DNA of 64,000 nucleotides from Rhizobium sp. N324 (GTDB taxonomy: Bacteria; Pseudomonadota; Alphaproteobacteria; Rhizobiales; Rhizobiaceae): assembly GCF_001664485.1 (NCBI RefSeq), contig NZ_CP013630.1, forward strand, positions 4,507,501 through 4,571,500, given 5' to 3'. The notes under the pieces are model-generated. The model had not been told where the DNA came from. It worked only from the letters and a program-made list of their open reading frames with translations, and did not search any database. The position numbers and the translations under genes are program-made. This document shows positions 26,908 through 37,356 of this stretch, one piece after another (the first letter of the stretch is position 1; each line of letters begins with the position of its first letter).

Positions 26908-27033
26908 ATGTCTGAGGTTGAGATACCCGTGAACGGCCTTGCACTGAGTGATGAGGCCAAACGAGGTAAGCGTCCGGTCAGGCCGTTTGATGGTGGTTTC
27001 CTACATCGCCATTTCAAGCCAAACCCCGATTGA
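26908..27033 (+). CDS. Short ORF of unknown status
   Basis: A 41-codon frame, MSEVEIPVNGLALSDEAKRG... to HFKPNPD, between the broken pgi and the VOC gene. Composition is soluble and charged. No ribosome-binding site is evident and I recognise no family. It could be a gene fragment left by the same rearrangement. Confidence 0.25.
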   Translation: MSEVEIPVNGLALSDEAKRGKRPVRPFDGGFLHRHFKPNPD

Positions 27034-27089
27034 CCACCCTGCCGATCCTCCTACCTTCCGCCTTGTCATCAAGCATCGGGAGCAAACCC

Positions 27090-27443
27090 ATGAAGGTCCT
27101 GCGCATCGTCGCCAATATCCAGGCGCCTGACATCACACCGGCTCGGCGCTTCTATCAGGATATCCTCGGTCTCGACGTCATCATGGATCATGGCTGGATC
27201 ACGACCTTCGGCGCCGCAAGGCCGATGAACATTCAGCTCAGCATCGCCAGCGAGGGCGGTTCCGGAACGCCGGTGCCCGATCTTTCGATCGAGGTGGATG
27301 ATCTCGATGCCGCCTTCGAGGCAATGTCGGCTGCCGGCTTTCCGATCGAGTATGGGCCGGCCGACGAGCCCTGGGGCGTCAGGCGCTTTTATGTGCGCGA
27401 TCCGCTCGGCAAACTGGTGAACATTCTCGTCCATAAAGATTGA
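27090..27443 (+). CDS. VOC (glyoxalase/bleomycin-resistance) family protein
   Basis: A 117-residue protein with two beta-alpha-beta-beta-beta modules: MKVLRIVANIQAPDITPARRFYQDILGLDVIMDHGW at the start and PDLSIEVDDLDAAFEAMSAAGFPIEYGPADEPWGVRRFYVRDPLGKLVNIL in the second. This is the single-domain VOC layout; members act in detoxification, antibiotic binding or dioxygenation, and the reaction cannot be told here. I use ATG 27090, preceded by GGGAG at 9 bases, rather than the TTG 20 codons upstream. It ends convergent with opgC. Confidence 0.82.
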   Translation: MKVLRIVANIQAPDITPARRFYQDILGLDVIMDHGWITTFGAARPMNIQLSIASEGGSGTPVPDLSIEVDDLDAAFEAMSAAGFPIEYGPADEPWGVRRFYVRDPLGKLVNILVHKD

Positions 27444-27494
27444 GCCGGCGGCCATTGGCCACCGGCTCCTTCATCTCACTGGCGTATCCGATGC

Positions 27495-28733
27495 CTATTT
27501 CCGATCGGGCCGGCGATAGGCGTTGGCGGTTCCGCCGATGCGGACGGGAACCGGGATGCTGGCGGGCTCGCTGACGAGTTTGGCCTTGACCTTGCCCTGC
27601 TGGCGCTTGCGTTCGAGATAATAGGCATAGGCGAATTGCGTTGCGACGCCGGCGATGACGAAGAGCGGCCCGACCAGCGGGTCCTTATTGGTGACAAAGA
27701 GCACCACCTGGCCGATCATGGCGAGGATCGTGCCGGCGACGAAGATATTCAGCGAATGGCGGCCGAGGATGGTCAGCGGATGGTCCGCCGGACGGCGCAG
27801 GATGCGTGAGAGCGCCGGGATGCTGATGACCAGATAGGTCAGCGCCAGCACATGCAGCAGCCGCGGCAGCGACAGGAAGGTCTTGTCGAAACCGGTGAGG
27901 ACGGGGGGAAGGCCAAGCGCTGCCAGCGAATTGCCGAAGACCCAGAGATGGCCGGTCACCCAGACGAAAGACAGCGCGACGTAGCCGGCAGCGGCCGCAA
28001 ACAGCAGCGGATGCCGCGGGATCGTGCCGCCGCGCTTGATATGCAGCATCGAAACGATGCCGATCGTAAACAGGAACTGCCAGGAAAGCGGATTGAGGAA
28101 CCAGTAACTCTCGATCAGCATATTGTGCGGCGCCACCTCATAAATGCCCGCCAGCAGCCAGACCGTGCCGGAGACGCCGAGCGCCAGCAACGGGCTGCGC
28201 GCATTCAAAAGCAGGATGATCGGCACCATCAGCATCAACGCGCCATACATCGGCAGGATATTGTTATAGCCGATCTGATGGCCGAGCAGCAGCAGCGCCG
28301 GGATACCCTCCTTGAGGTTCATCAGCACCGCCAGAATGTTGATTTCAACCAGCAGACCCGGCCGGTGAAACAGCCATGCGCCTGAGATGAACAGCGCCAG
28401 CGTCATGAAGGTGGTGATCATATGCGCGAGATAGAGCGTGAAGGCGCGTTTTGCCGCCTTGATCGCCATCTTCAGCCGGTTGCCCGGCCGGAAGCCGGAA
28501 CCATAGGCGAGGCCGACGGCGATGCCCGAGATCAGCACGAAGGCCTCGGCGGCATCGGAGAACCCGAAATTCTTCGTCGTCACATATTCGAGGATCTGTC
28601 CGGGAACATGATTGATGAAGATCATGATCAGCGCCACGCCGCGCAAGACGTCGAGCCTGGTGTCACGCATCGGCGCAGCTGCGGATAGGGAACTGCGCCC
28701 GGTGACGACGGCTTCGGTCGGCGTGCTAGCCAT
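27495..28733 (-). CDS. opgC: OpgC protein, periplasmic glucan succinyl/acyl modification
   Basis: A 412-residue membrane acyltransferase with about ten hydrophobic segments. The N-terminal region RDTRLDVLRGVALIMIFINHVPGQI is the signature of OpgC/acyltransferase-3-like proteins, which add succinyl groups to osmoregulated periplasmic glucans. GGAG precedes ATG 28733. It lies 100 bp downstream of ndvB in the same direction, separated by a strong hairpin, so expression may depend on readthrough. The position beside ndvA and ndvB supports modification of cyclic beta-1,2-glucan. Confidence 0.88.
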   Translation of the reverse strand: MASTPTEAVVTGRSSLSAAAPMRDTRLDVLRGVALIMIFINHVPGQILEYVTTKNFGFSDAAEAFVLISGIAVGLAYGSGFRPGNRLKMAIKAAKRAFTLYLAHMITTFMTLALFISGAWLFHRPGLLVEINILAVLMNLKEGIPALLLLGHQIGYNNILPMYGALMLMVPIILLLNARSPLLALGVSGTVWLLAGIYEVAPHNMLIESYWFLNPLSWQFLFTIGIVSMLHIKRGGTIPRHPLLFAAAAGYVALSFVWVTGHLWVFGNSLAALGLPPVLTGFDKTFLSLPRLLHVLALTYLVISIPALSRILRRPADHPLTILGRHSLNIFVAGTILAMIGQVVLFVTNKDPLVGPLFVIAGVATQFAYAYYLERKRQQGKVKAKLVSEPASIPVPVRIGGTANAYRRPDRK

Positions 28734-28767
28734 GGTTGTCTCCTTGTTATCCGATTTGCAAACGCGA

Positions 28768-28799
28768 CGACGGCCAAAAGGGTTCCCTTTTGGCCGTCG
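28768..28799 (-). terminator. Hairpin between ndvB and opgC (terminator or attenuator)
   Basis: A perfect 15-bp inverted repeat (CGACGGCCAAAAGGG with its complement, 2-base centre) lies 34 bp past the ndvB stop and 35 bp before opgC. There is no long T run, so partial termination or mRNA stabilisation is likely. Confidence 0.65.
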
Positions 28800-28833
28800 C
28801 GAATCGCCGTGTTTTTCAGCGTGGAGAACGCTG

Positions 28834-31800
28834 TTATCCGAGCGGATATCCCTGTTCGGGATCGGTGACTTCGCAGCCGTTGATGGACAGAGTGTAGCCG
28901 CTGGCATTGGACGCTTTTGAGACCGAAATGCGGTATTTGCCGCCGCCCTGTTCCACCTCTGCCGCAAATCCGTCCCATTCCGAAGGGAGCGACGGCCGCA
29001 CGTAGAGCCGGTCGCCCTTCAGCCGGATGCCGAGGATGCCCTCGACGGCGGCGCGGTAAAGCCAGCCGGCGGAGCCGGTGTACCAGGTCCAGCCGCCGCG
29101 CGCCGTGTAGGGATCCTGGCCGTAGACGTCGGCCGCCACGACATAGGGTTCGACGCGGTATTGCTCCGCCGAAGCCTTGTCGAGCGCATGGGTGATGGGG
29201 TTGAGGATCTGGAAGCAGCGCAACGCGTCGTCGCCCCGCTTCAGTTCCGCCAGCGCCATCACCACCCAGGTTGCGGCATGGGTATATTGCCCGCCGTTTT
29301 CGCGCACACCCGGCGGATAGGCCTTGATATAGCCGGGATCCCTGGCGGAATTGACGAAAGGCGGCGTGAACAGCCGGATGATGCGTGCATCCTCGTCGAC
29401 CAGTTGGTCGAGCACGGCATTCATCGCCGTGACGGCGCGGGCCGGATCACCCTCGCCCGACAGCACGCTCCATGACTGCGCAATCGAATCGATCCGGCAT
29501 TCCGGGCTCTCCCGGGACCCAAGCAGCGCACCGTCGTCGAACGTGCCGCGGCGATAGTAGCCGCCATCCCAGGCCGCGGTTTCGAGCGCCTTCTTCAGTT
29601 CGGTCAGATGCGCCGACCAGCGCTCGGTGCGGGTCGTGTCGCCGCGCTCTTCGGCATAGGGGATGAAGGAGCGCAAGGCACCCGCCAGGAACCAGCCGAG
29701 CCAGACGCTGGTGCCGCGCCCGCCGATGCCGACGCGGTTCATGCCGTCGTTCCAGTCGCCGCCGAGGAACAGCGGCAGGCCGTTTGCCCCCTTGCGGGCG
29801 ATGGCGAGATCGAGCGCCAGCGCGGCATGCTCGTAGACGCTCGCCTTGTCCTCGGAAATCTCCGGCCTGTAGAAGGAGTCGTGCTGGCCTTCGAGCAGAG
29901 CCGGCCCTTCCAGGAAGGCGATCTCCTCGTCGAGCACACTCTTATCGCCGGTGACGCTGCTATAATGATGGATCGCGTAAGCGAGCCACACGACGTCGTC
30001 CGAGATCAGCGTGCGCACGCCGGCACCCGTTCCGGGCAGCCACCAATGCTGCACATCGCCTTCGCGGAATTGGCGCGAGGCTGCATTGAGGATCTGCCGG
30101 CGGGCGAGCGACGGTTCGTGCAGCACGAAGGCCAGCGTGTCCTGCAGCTGATCGCGGAAGCCGAAGGCGCCGCTTGCCTGGTAGAAGGCGGTGCGGGCCA
30201 TGATACGGCAGCCGAGGCTCTGATAGGGCAGCCAGGTGTTGACGAGATTGTTCATCCCGCGATCCGGCGTCGATATCTGCAGCCTGCCGGTAAAGTCCCG
30301 CCAGAAGGCCCGGTTCGCCTCGACGGCATCGTCGAACGAAACCTTGCGGATATCGGCGATGACGCTGCGCGCTTCCTCCTCTGTCGGCGTATCGCCAAGG
30401 AAGAAGGTGAAGTCGCGCTCCTCGCCGGCGCCAAGCTCGACGTCGATCGCGAGCGCTGCTGCCGGATCGCCGTCGAGGTCGGCGGTGCCGGAAAGCGAGG
30501 CGGCTGAAATGACGGCCTGCGGCGCCTGGATCGTTCCTGCCTTGCCGACGAATTCGCGCCGGCTTGCCGAGAAGCTCGAAAGCGCCTCGCTCGCCGCGAA
30601 GAAGGCGGTGCGGTTGGAATAATCGATGCTGTAGGGATTGGTGGCAAACAGCGCGCCTGCCTCCTCGTCATATCTAGACAGGATGAAGGGCGCGGTACGC
30701 GCCGCATTGCTGCCGAGGATCCACTCGACGTAACCGTAGAGACGCAGCCTGCGGCTGGTCGAACCGGTGTTGCGCAGGCGCAGGCGCTGCAGTTTCACCG
30801 GCCTTTCACGGTCGATCGTCTGCGTCAGTTCCAGCGCGATATCGTGCTGAACGCTGGAGAAAACGGAATAGCCGAGCCCGTGGCGGGCTTCGAAACGGAC
30901 ATCCGGCCGGCGCGAAAGCGCTGCGAACGGCGTCATGACCGCACCGCTGTCGAGATCGGCGAGATAGAACGCCTCACCCGAGCGGTTGATCACCGCATCG
31001 TTCGACCAGGAGGTCAGCTGATAGTCGCGCGAATTGGCGCTCCAGGTGAAGCCCGCGCCCTCGGCCGACACGTGGAAGCCGAACCTGTCATTGGAGATGA
31101 CATTGATCCAGGGCTGCGGCGTCGCGTGACCTCCCGGCAGGCGAACGACATATTCGCGTCCGTCGCGGGCAAAACCGCCGATGCCGTTCCAGAAGTCGAG
31201 ATCGCCTTCTTCCTCGATGACGACGGCGGGCACGACCGGCGGCGGCACCGGCGCGACACGCTTGACCGGGGCCTCCTTGTTGCGCTCGGCCCGTTCCATC
31301 TCCTGCAGTTCCTCCTTGGAGGGTGCAGTGAGCGCCACGGCGCGGTTGATCTGATCGACCACCTTGCCGTTCTTCGTATGCAGCGTCACACGGGAAGCCG
31401 CGATCAGCGCATGATAGGTGCTCTCCTCCATCAGGTCCTTGCGAACCGCGAAGATATGCTGGCGCAGCCCGTCGGCCTGGCCCATGCGGCGCACGTTTTC
31501 GCACATCGCGTCGAGCGCATGCTGCATGTCCTGCGCATAGGAAGAGGCGCGTTCGTTCATGATGACGAGATCGGCGGTGACGCCGCGCGAGCGCAGGTAT
31601 TCCTGCGCCAGCAGCGCCTCGCGGGCGATGTCGAGATCCATGTCATCATTGATGCGCAGCGTGAAGATCGGGAAGTCGCCGGAGATCGCCAGCGGCCACA
31701 GCGCCGATTGTGACTGCAGGCCGGCCTCGACGGTCGCCTCGTCCTTGCGCAGCTGCATGTCGGGATAGACGAGGTAGCGGCCGAGATGCTGGAAGGCCGC

Positions 31801-34800
31801 CGCCTGCTGCGAGGTGACGCCGACATGGCGCATCTGCACCTGCGTGCGCGTCCATGCCTGGACCAGCTCGTGGGTGAAAGCGTCGGGATGACGGTAGCGA
31901 TTGACCGCCTTGTCGACTTCGTCGCGACTCGGTGCCGCGATCGTCCAGAAGATCACGCTGACTTTCTTGCCGGCCGGCACGCGCACCGTGCGGCGCAGCG
32001 ACATCACCGGATCGAGCATGAAGCCGTCGCTGCCGGAAAGCGTCGCGCCCGGATCGAAGGCCGCCGCATCGGCAAGGCCGCGGCCGCGGCCGAGGAACTT
32101 GCGGCGGTCGGTCTCGAATTCCGTGTGGCGGGTATCGCCGGCATTGTCGACGATCAGATGCGCAATGCTGATGTTCGGCTCGTTCGGATCGCGCTTGTTG
32201 CGTTCGGCGCGGATGACGTCGCCGCGCTTGCCGATCTCGGTCTTGACGAACATCCTGGCGAATGCCGGATGCGCATTGTCGGTATCGTCGGAGGTGATCA
32301 CCGGTTCGAGATAGGAGGTGACTTCGATGAAGCGGTCTTCCCCACCCATGTTGAGCAGGGTGACGCGGCGGGCTTCGGCATCATGCTCGGTCGCGATGAT
32401 GCATTCCACCTCGCTGGTGAGGTCGCCGACCGTCTTGGTGAACTGCGCCTTCTCGTCTGCGAATTCGACCTTGATCTTTTCGCCCTCGACACCCTTCGGC
32501 TCCGAGGTCGTCGACCACCATTCGTTCGTGGCGGTATCGCGCAGGAAGATGAAGCTGCCCCAGCGGTCTTCGGTCGGATCGGGTTTCCAGCGAGAAACGG
32601 AAAGGCCGTTCCAGCGGGAATAACCGGCGCCCGTCGCCGTCAGCATCATCGAATAATGGCCGTTCGACAGGAATACGAGTTCGCGGTCGCGCGAGGCCGG
32701 ATCGCTGATCTTCCTGATCTCCGGCCGCAGCAGATCGTCCTGAATGCTGGCCGGTGTGTCGGATTCATGCTTGCCGCTCATCACCGGAATGTCGCGCGGT
32801 GCCTTTTCCTGCAGCAGAAGCTCCGCTGCCTCGATGACCGGATCGGAGTGGAAGAGTTCACGCAGATGGCCGTTGAAGGCGACATTGGCGACGGCTGCGA
32901 TCGACATGCCGTGATGGTGGGCATAATAATTGTAGACCACGGCGCATTTCTTGCCTTCCGGCACGCGCGTCGGCGTGAAGTCGACGGCATCGTGGAAGCC
33001 GAACTTGCCGAGCGCGCCGACTTTGCGCAGCCGCTGCAGGTTTTCGAGCGCGCCCGGCGGGTCGTACTGGCTGGCGAGCAGCGAGGCGTAGGGCGCAATG
33101 ACCGCATTGTGGCCGAGGCCGCGCTTCAGGCCGAGCGTCGGCACGCCGAAGTTCGTGTACTGATAGTTGAGGTTATGGTCGCGGGCATTGAAGGCCGCTT
33201 CCGAAATGCCCCACGGAATGCCGAGCTTGCGGGCATAATTCATCTGTTCGACGACGACCAGATTGTTGGTCTGGTTGAGAATGCCCCCGCCGCGCTCCTG
33301 CATGACGAGCGGCGGCATCAGATATTCGAACATCGAGCCCGACCAGGAGACCAGCGCGCCGCGCGAACCGACAGGCACGACCTGGCGGCCGAGGCGGTAC
33401 CAGTGCTCCGTCGGCAGGTCGCCCTTGGCGATGCCGAACAGGCTGGTCAGGCGGCATTCCGAGGCGAGAAGGTCGTAGCAGGCCTGGTCGAGTTCACCGC
33501 TTTCAACGCGGTAGCCAATCGACAGCAGGCGCCGTTCCGGCCGGAACAGGAAGCCGAAATCCATCGAGAAAGCCAGATCGCGGGCCTTGTCGCGCAGCGC
33601 CACCAGGCGTGGCCTCAGCGCATCGACCTTGGACAGGTCGAAGGTGCTGTCTGATATATGCGCCTCGCAGACCTTCACCAGCGATGCCGCCCATTGGGTG
33701 ACCTCTTCGCTCTGCTTCGATTTGACCTCATGGTCGAGATTGGCGGCGAGCTTCTCGATGTCGCGGGCGAGAACGGCAAGGTTGATGATGCGGATCGAGG
33801 CGAATTCATGCTCGCGCTTGACCGCGGCAAGCGCGTTCTGGAAGCCGACGATGCGCTCTTCCAGGCGCCGGCGCAGCGGCCGCACGGTCTTGCGGTCATC
33901 CGGCAGCTCCGCCAGCACTTCGCCGAGAATGCCGGCCGTGTCGCCGACGCCGTCGAGATTGCCCTGCATATGGGCGGACGGCGCCTCGGCCCAGTTGCGG
34001 CAGGCCGACGAAATGGCGATCAGATGGCCGGCGAGATTGCCGCTGTCGACAGCCGAGACATAACGCGGCCCAAGCGTCTGCAGCGTATCGGTGTGATACC
34101 AGTTGAACAGATGGCCGCGGAATTTCTCCATTCGGTCGATCGTCGCAATCGTCTGCTCCAGCCGCTCGAGCGTCTCCTCGAAGGAGAACCAGCCGAATTG
34201 CCGGCCGGAGACGACGGAGAGCAGATAGACGCCGATATTGGTCGGCGAGGTGCGCGCCGCGACGATCACATGCGGCGTTTCCTGGATATTGTCCGGCGGC
34301 AGATAGTTCTGCTCGACCGTGGTGAAGGTCTCGAAATAACGCCAGGTGCGCCGGGCGATCTTGCGCAGCTCGCTCGACACGGAATCCGCGACCTCGAGCC
34401 GGTCCTCGGTCTCGGCCGACTGGCTGACATACCAGGCGACGACAGGCGAGAGGATCCACAACAGCGCGAAGGGAATGCCGACGACGAAGGCGCTGCCGCC
34501 GGGCAGGGCGGCAAAGCCAAGCGCCAGCAGCGCCAGCACCGGCGCATGCCACATCGCCTTATAGTAGGAGATCAGCTTTCCCTGGCCGCCGGCCTGAACG
34601 CTGGCGGCGGTCCGCCACTGCAGCATCAGCTTGCGGCTGAAGAACAGGCGGTAGAGCGAACGGCCGATCGCATCGGCCATCATGGCGGCGGAATCGGCGA
34701 TGAAGACGATCCGCAGTGCGACCTGCGCATTGGCGGCGGTGATATCGGCCCAGACCGTATAGAGATGGGCGCGGGCGATGATATCGCTGGTGCGCGGAAT

Positions 34801-37356
34801 GATACCGTTGATCAGCGACAGCGTCGGCGCGACGAACAGGCAGAAGATCAGCAGAATCTGCCAGATCAGCGCGCCGAGCGGGCTCATGAAATACCAGCCG
34901 AGCACCGAGGCGAAGAACCAGGCAATCGGCGTCAGCGAGCGGCGCAGATTGTCGAACATCTTCCAGCGGCCGAGGGCCGTGACGCCGTATTTCGGATTGA
35001 ACATATAGGGCAGCAGCTGCCAGTCGCCGCGCGCCCAGCGATGCTGGCGCGAGGTCTCGACCTCGTAGCGGATCGGGAAATCCTCCACCAGCTCGAGATC
35101 GGTGACGAGCGCGCAGCGCGCCATCGAGCCTTCGAGAAGATCGTGGCTGAGCACCGAGTTCTCATCGATCCGGCCCTTCAGCGAGGCTTCGAAGGCATCG
35201 ACATGATAGAGACCCTTGCCGGTGAAGGTGCCTTCGCCGGCGAGATCCTGATAGACGTCGGAAACAGTGAAGACATAAGGGTCGAGGCCGCGGTTGATCG
35301 AAAAGACGCGCTGGAAGACCGACGCGTCCTTGCCCGTCGTCAGCGACGGGGTAACGCGCGGCTGCAGCACGCCGTAGCCGCTTTCGACACGGCCGGTTTT
35401 CGGGTTGATCACCGGGCGGTTGATCGGGTGATAGAGCTTGCCGACGAGCTTGGTGACGGCATCGCGCATCAGGCGCGTATCGGCATCGAGCGTCATGACA
35501 TATTGCACATTGGCCGGCACGGTGTTGGCGCCCGGCAGATAGGTCGTGTCGCGGTCGCCGCGCAGCAGCATGTTCAGCTCGTGCAGCTTGCCGCGCTTGC
35601 GCTCCCAGCCCATCCACACGCCTTCCGAGGGATTGTAGAGGCGGCGGCGATGCAGCAGATAGAAACGCGTCTTGCCGTCATAGGCATAGCGGGCGGAAAG
35701 ATTGGCGATCTCGCGCCTGGCATAGTCGAGAACCTCGAGATCGGCGGGCGTTTCCTCGACCTCGCTATCCGGCCAATCGCTGAGCAGCGCGAAATAGAGT
35801 TCGCCGCGCGGATTGGCGAGGTAGTGAACCTCGAGATTGCGCACGTGGTCGTCGACGCTGTCACGGTTCGAGATCAGGCAGGGCACGACGAGCAGGGTGC
35901 GCGCATCCTCCGGAATGCCTTCCTTGAACTCGTAGCCGACGAGGCGCGCCGGCGTCACGAAGAAGGACAGCACGGTATTGAACAGGCCCGTCGCCCCCTC
36001 CGATGCCGGCAGTGAGAACATGATCAGCAGCAGGGCGATTTCGATCGCCCCCATGCCGGCACTGGCCATGAACCGGCCGACGATCGCCATGGCGATGACC
36101 GTCAAAAGCATGACCGGCACGGCAATGGCCAGCCAGTTGAACTGGCGCACCGCGCGCACGAAATGCTGCGTGACCGTCGGGCGATAGTTCGCCCGCGCCT
36201 CGAGCTTCGGCCGCTGCGCGCCGGACAGGAAGCCGCCGACATTCGGTTCATGCGGCTGCGGTTCGTCGGAAGCCTTGGCGGCATCCGTCATGTCGAGCGC
36301 CAGCTGGGCGATTTCCATTTCCGTCAGCGGCGAGCGTTTGGCCAGCTTTTCGATCTGTTTGCGATATTTGTTGCGCGAGCCGGAATCGAGGATGCCGTAA
36401 TCCGAATGCTCCCAGAGCAGCTTGTCGACATGGCTGACCTGCTCGACCCAGACCGACCATTCGGCATCGTCGATCTCGCGAAGGCTGCGGATGATGTTGC
36501 CCATCGTCACGTTGCCGGAGGAGAGGCGGCTATGTTCGGCCGTCGTCGCCTCTTCGGTGTTGCGGCCGAGTTCTTCCAGCCGCTCGTCGAGCCAGGTGAT
36601 CGCCAGGCTCGACGTCTGCGAGCCGTCACGCATGCGATAGAGGAACTGCGTCGAGAAGGTATTGTCCTCGGCAAGCGGTTCCAGCGTCTTCAGATAACTG
36701 GCCGCCGCGGCCGGGTCGGTCAGGCGCACCAGTTCATCGGCCGCCTCGTTGGCGCGGCGGCGCAGGCGGCGGCTGGCTTCGACACGGCTGGAAATGCGAC
36801 GAAGGTTTTCAACGAGCACATAACGCACAAGCGAAGGCAAGGCCCAGAGTTCGCCGATCCTCAGCGTCTCGCTGGCCTGAAAACCGTCGACCAGAGCCGT
36901 CAGGCTTTCCTGCGAGATCGTGCTGTGGGTGTGGGCGACATAAAGCCATGCCAGCACGAGGGTGCGCGGCACCTCGACGCCGCCGACCACCATAGTCGGC
37001 AATTCGCGATAGAAGCGGCGGGGGAAGTCGCGCCGCACCTCCTGGATCGCCTCTTCGACGATATAATGATTGTCCAGCAACCATTCCGCCGCCGGCGTGA
37101 TCGTCTCGCCGGCTTCGACATCAGTCGCCGTGGTCCGGTAGACGCGCAGAATTTCCTTCTCGTTTTCCTTGTGGCGCGCGAAGAAATCGAAGGGGGCGAA
37201 AGCCGGCAGCCGGTCGACGCCGCCGCGGGCGACCGTCTCGCCGATCGCCTTGATGTCCTCGATGGCAAGATATGTCGAGCGGATCGAATCGTTGTGATCG
37301 ATCTGCTTCGTCTCGGGTTCGCGCGGAAGGCTCGGAGAAAGATTAGAAATAGACAT
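28834..37356 (-). CDS. ndvB: Cyclic beta-1,2-glucan synthase
   Basis: A 2840-residue multidomain membrane enzyme that initiates, elongates and cyclises beta-1,2-glucan from UDP-glucose. Membrane segments occur around residues 415-460 and 810-1000. The GT84 transferase between them has LDADTRLMRD (near 625) and the processive QxxRW motif in TSRQHRWARGD (near 770). The central part carries two GH94-like beta-sandwich regions, and the C-terminal GH94 phosphorylase-like catalytic part has FLGGDWNDGMNRVG near 2535, which controls chain length. The size is typical of the family. No strong ribosome-binding site is seen at ATG 37356. Needed for osmoadaptation and nodule invasion in rhizobia. Confidence 0.97.
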   Translation of the reverse strand: MSISNLSPSLPREPETKQIDHNDSIRSTYLAIEDIKAIGETVARGGVDRLPAFAPFDFFARHKENEKEILRVYRTTATDVEAGETITPAAEWLLDNHYIVEEAIQEVRRDFPRRFYRELPTMVVGGVEVPRTLVLAWLYVAHTHSTISQESLTALVDGFQASETLRIGELWALPSLVRYVLVENLRRISSRVEASRRLRRRANEAADELVRLTDPAAAASYLKTLEPLAEDNTFSTQFLYRMRDGSQTSSLAITWLDERLEELGRNTEEATTAEHSRLSSGNVTMGNIIRSLREIDDAEWSVWVEQVSHVDKLLWEHSDYGILDSGSRNKYRKQIEKLAKRSPLTEMEIAQLALDMTDAAKASDEPQPHEPNVGGFLSGAQRPKLEARANYRPTVTQHFVRAVRQFNWLAIAVPVMLLTVIAMAIVGRFMASAGMGAIEIALLLIMFSLPASEGATGLFNTVLSFFVTPARLVGYEFKEGIPEDARTLLVVPCLISNRDSVDDHVRNLEVHYLANPRGELYFALLSDWPDSEVEETPADLEVLDYARREIANLSARYAYDGKTRFYLLHRRRLYNPSEGVWMGWERKRGKLHELNMLLRGDRDTTYLPGANTVPANVQYVMTLDADTRLMRDAVTKLVGKLYHPINRPVINPKTGRVESGYGVLQPRVTPSLTTGKDASVFQRVFSINRGLDPYVFTVSDVYQDLAGEGTFTGKGLYHVDAFEASLKGRIDENSVLSHDLLEGSMARCALVTDLELVEDFPIRYEVETSRQHRWARGDWQLLPYMFNPKYGVTALGRWKMFDNLRRSLTPIAWFFASVLGWYFMSPLGALIWQILLIFCLFVAPTLSLINGIIPRTSDIIARAHLYTVWADITAANAQVALRIVFIADSAAMMADAIGRSLYRLFFSRKLMLQWRTAASVQAGGQGKLISYYKAMWHAPVLALLALGFAALPGGSAFVVGIPFALLWILSPVVAWYVSQSAETEDRLEVADSVSSELRKIARRTWRYFETFTTVEQNYLPPDNIQETPHVIVAARTSPTNIGVYLLSVVSGRQFGWFSFEETLERLEQTIATIDRMEKFRGHLFNWYHTDTLQTLGPRYVSAVDSGNLAGHLIAISSACRNWAEAPSAHMQGNLDGVGDTAGILGEVLAELPDDRKTVRPLRRRLEERIVGFQNALAAVKREHEFASIRIINLAVLARDIEKLAANLDHEVKSKQSEEVTQWAASLVKVCEAHISDSTFDLSKVDALRPRLVALRDKARDLAFSMDFGFLFRPERRLLSIGYRVESGELDQACYDLLASECRLTSLFGIAKGDLPTEHWYRLGRQVVPVGSRGALVSWSGSMFEYLMPPLVMQERGGGILNQTNNLVVVEQMNYARKLGIPWGISEAAFNARDHNLNYQYTNFGVPTLGLKRGLGHNAVIAPYASLLASQYDPPGALENLQRLRKVGALGKFGFHDAVDFTPTRVPEGKKCAVVYNYYAHHHGMSIAAVANVAFNGHLRELFHSDPVIEAAELLLQEKAPRDIPVMSGKHESDTPASIQDDLLRPEIRKISDPASRDRELVFLSNGHYSMMLTATGAGYSRWNGLSVSRWKPDPTEDRWGSFIFLRDTATNEWWSTTSEPKGVEGEKIKVEFADEKAQFTKTVGDLTSEVECIIATEHDAEARRVTLLNMGGEDRFIEVTSYLEPVITSDDTDNAHPAFARMFVKTEIGKRGDVIRAERNKRDPNEPNISIAHLIVDNAGDTRHTEFETDRRKFLGRGRGLADAAAFDPGATLSGSDGFMLDPVMSLRRTVRVPAGKKVSVIFWTIAAPSRDEVDKAVNRYRHPDAFTHELVQAWTRTQVQMRHVGVTSQQAAAFQHLGRYLVYPDMQLRKDEATVEAGLQSQSALWPLAISGDFPIFTLRINDDMDLDIAREALLAQEYLRSRGVTADLVIMNERASSYAQDMQHALDAMCENVRRMGQADGLRQHIFAVRKDLMEESTYHALIAASRVTLHTKNGKVVDQINRAVALTAPSKEELQEMERAERNKEAPVKRVAPVPPPVVPAVVIEEEGDLDFWNGIGGFARDGREYVVRLPGGHATPQPWINVISNDRFGFHVSAEGAGFTWSANSRDYQLTSWSNDAVINRSGEAFYLADLDSGAVMTPFAALSRRPDVRFEARHGLGYSVFSSVQHDIALELTQTIDRERPVKLQRLRLRNTGSTSRRLRLYGYVEWILGSNAARTAPFILSRYDEEAGALFATNPYSIDYSNRTAFFAASEALSSFSASRREFVGKAGTIQAPQAVISAASLSGTADLDGDPAAALAIDVELGAGEERDFTFFLGDTPTEEEARSVIADIRKVSFDDAVEANRAFWRDFTGRLQISTPDRGMNNLVNTWLPYQSLGCRIMARTAFYQASGAFGFRDQLQDTLAFVLHEPSLARRQILNAASRQFREGDVQHWWLPGTGAGVRTLISDDVVWLAYAIHHYSSVTGDKSVLDEEIAFLEGPALLEGQHDSFYRPEISEDKASVYEHAALALDLAIARKGANGLPLFLGGDWNDGMNRVGIGGRGTSVWLGWFLAGALRSFIPYAEERGDTTRTERWSAHLTELKKALETAAWDGGYYRRGTFDDGALLGSRESPECRIDSIAQSWSVLSGEGDPARAVTAMNAVLDQLVDEDARIIRLFTPPFVNSARDPGYIKAYPPGVRENGGQYTHAATWVVMALAELKRGDDALRCFQILNPITHALDKASAEQYRVEPYVVAADVYGQDPYTARGGWTWYTGSAGWLYRAAVEGILGIRLKGDRLYVRPSLPSEWDGFAAEVEQGGGKYRISVSKASNASGYTLSINGCEVTDPEQGYPLG

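Noticed and set aside
31786..36015. Long plus-strand frames antisense to ndvB (622 and 785 codons)
   Set aside because: GC-skew shadows of ndvB; no ribosome-binding sites or recognisable domains.
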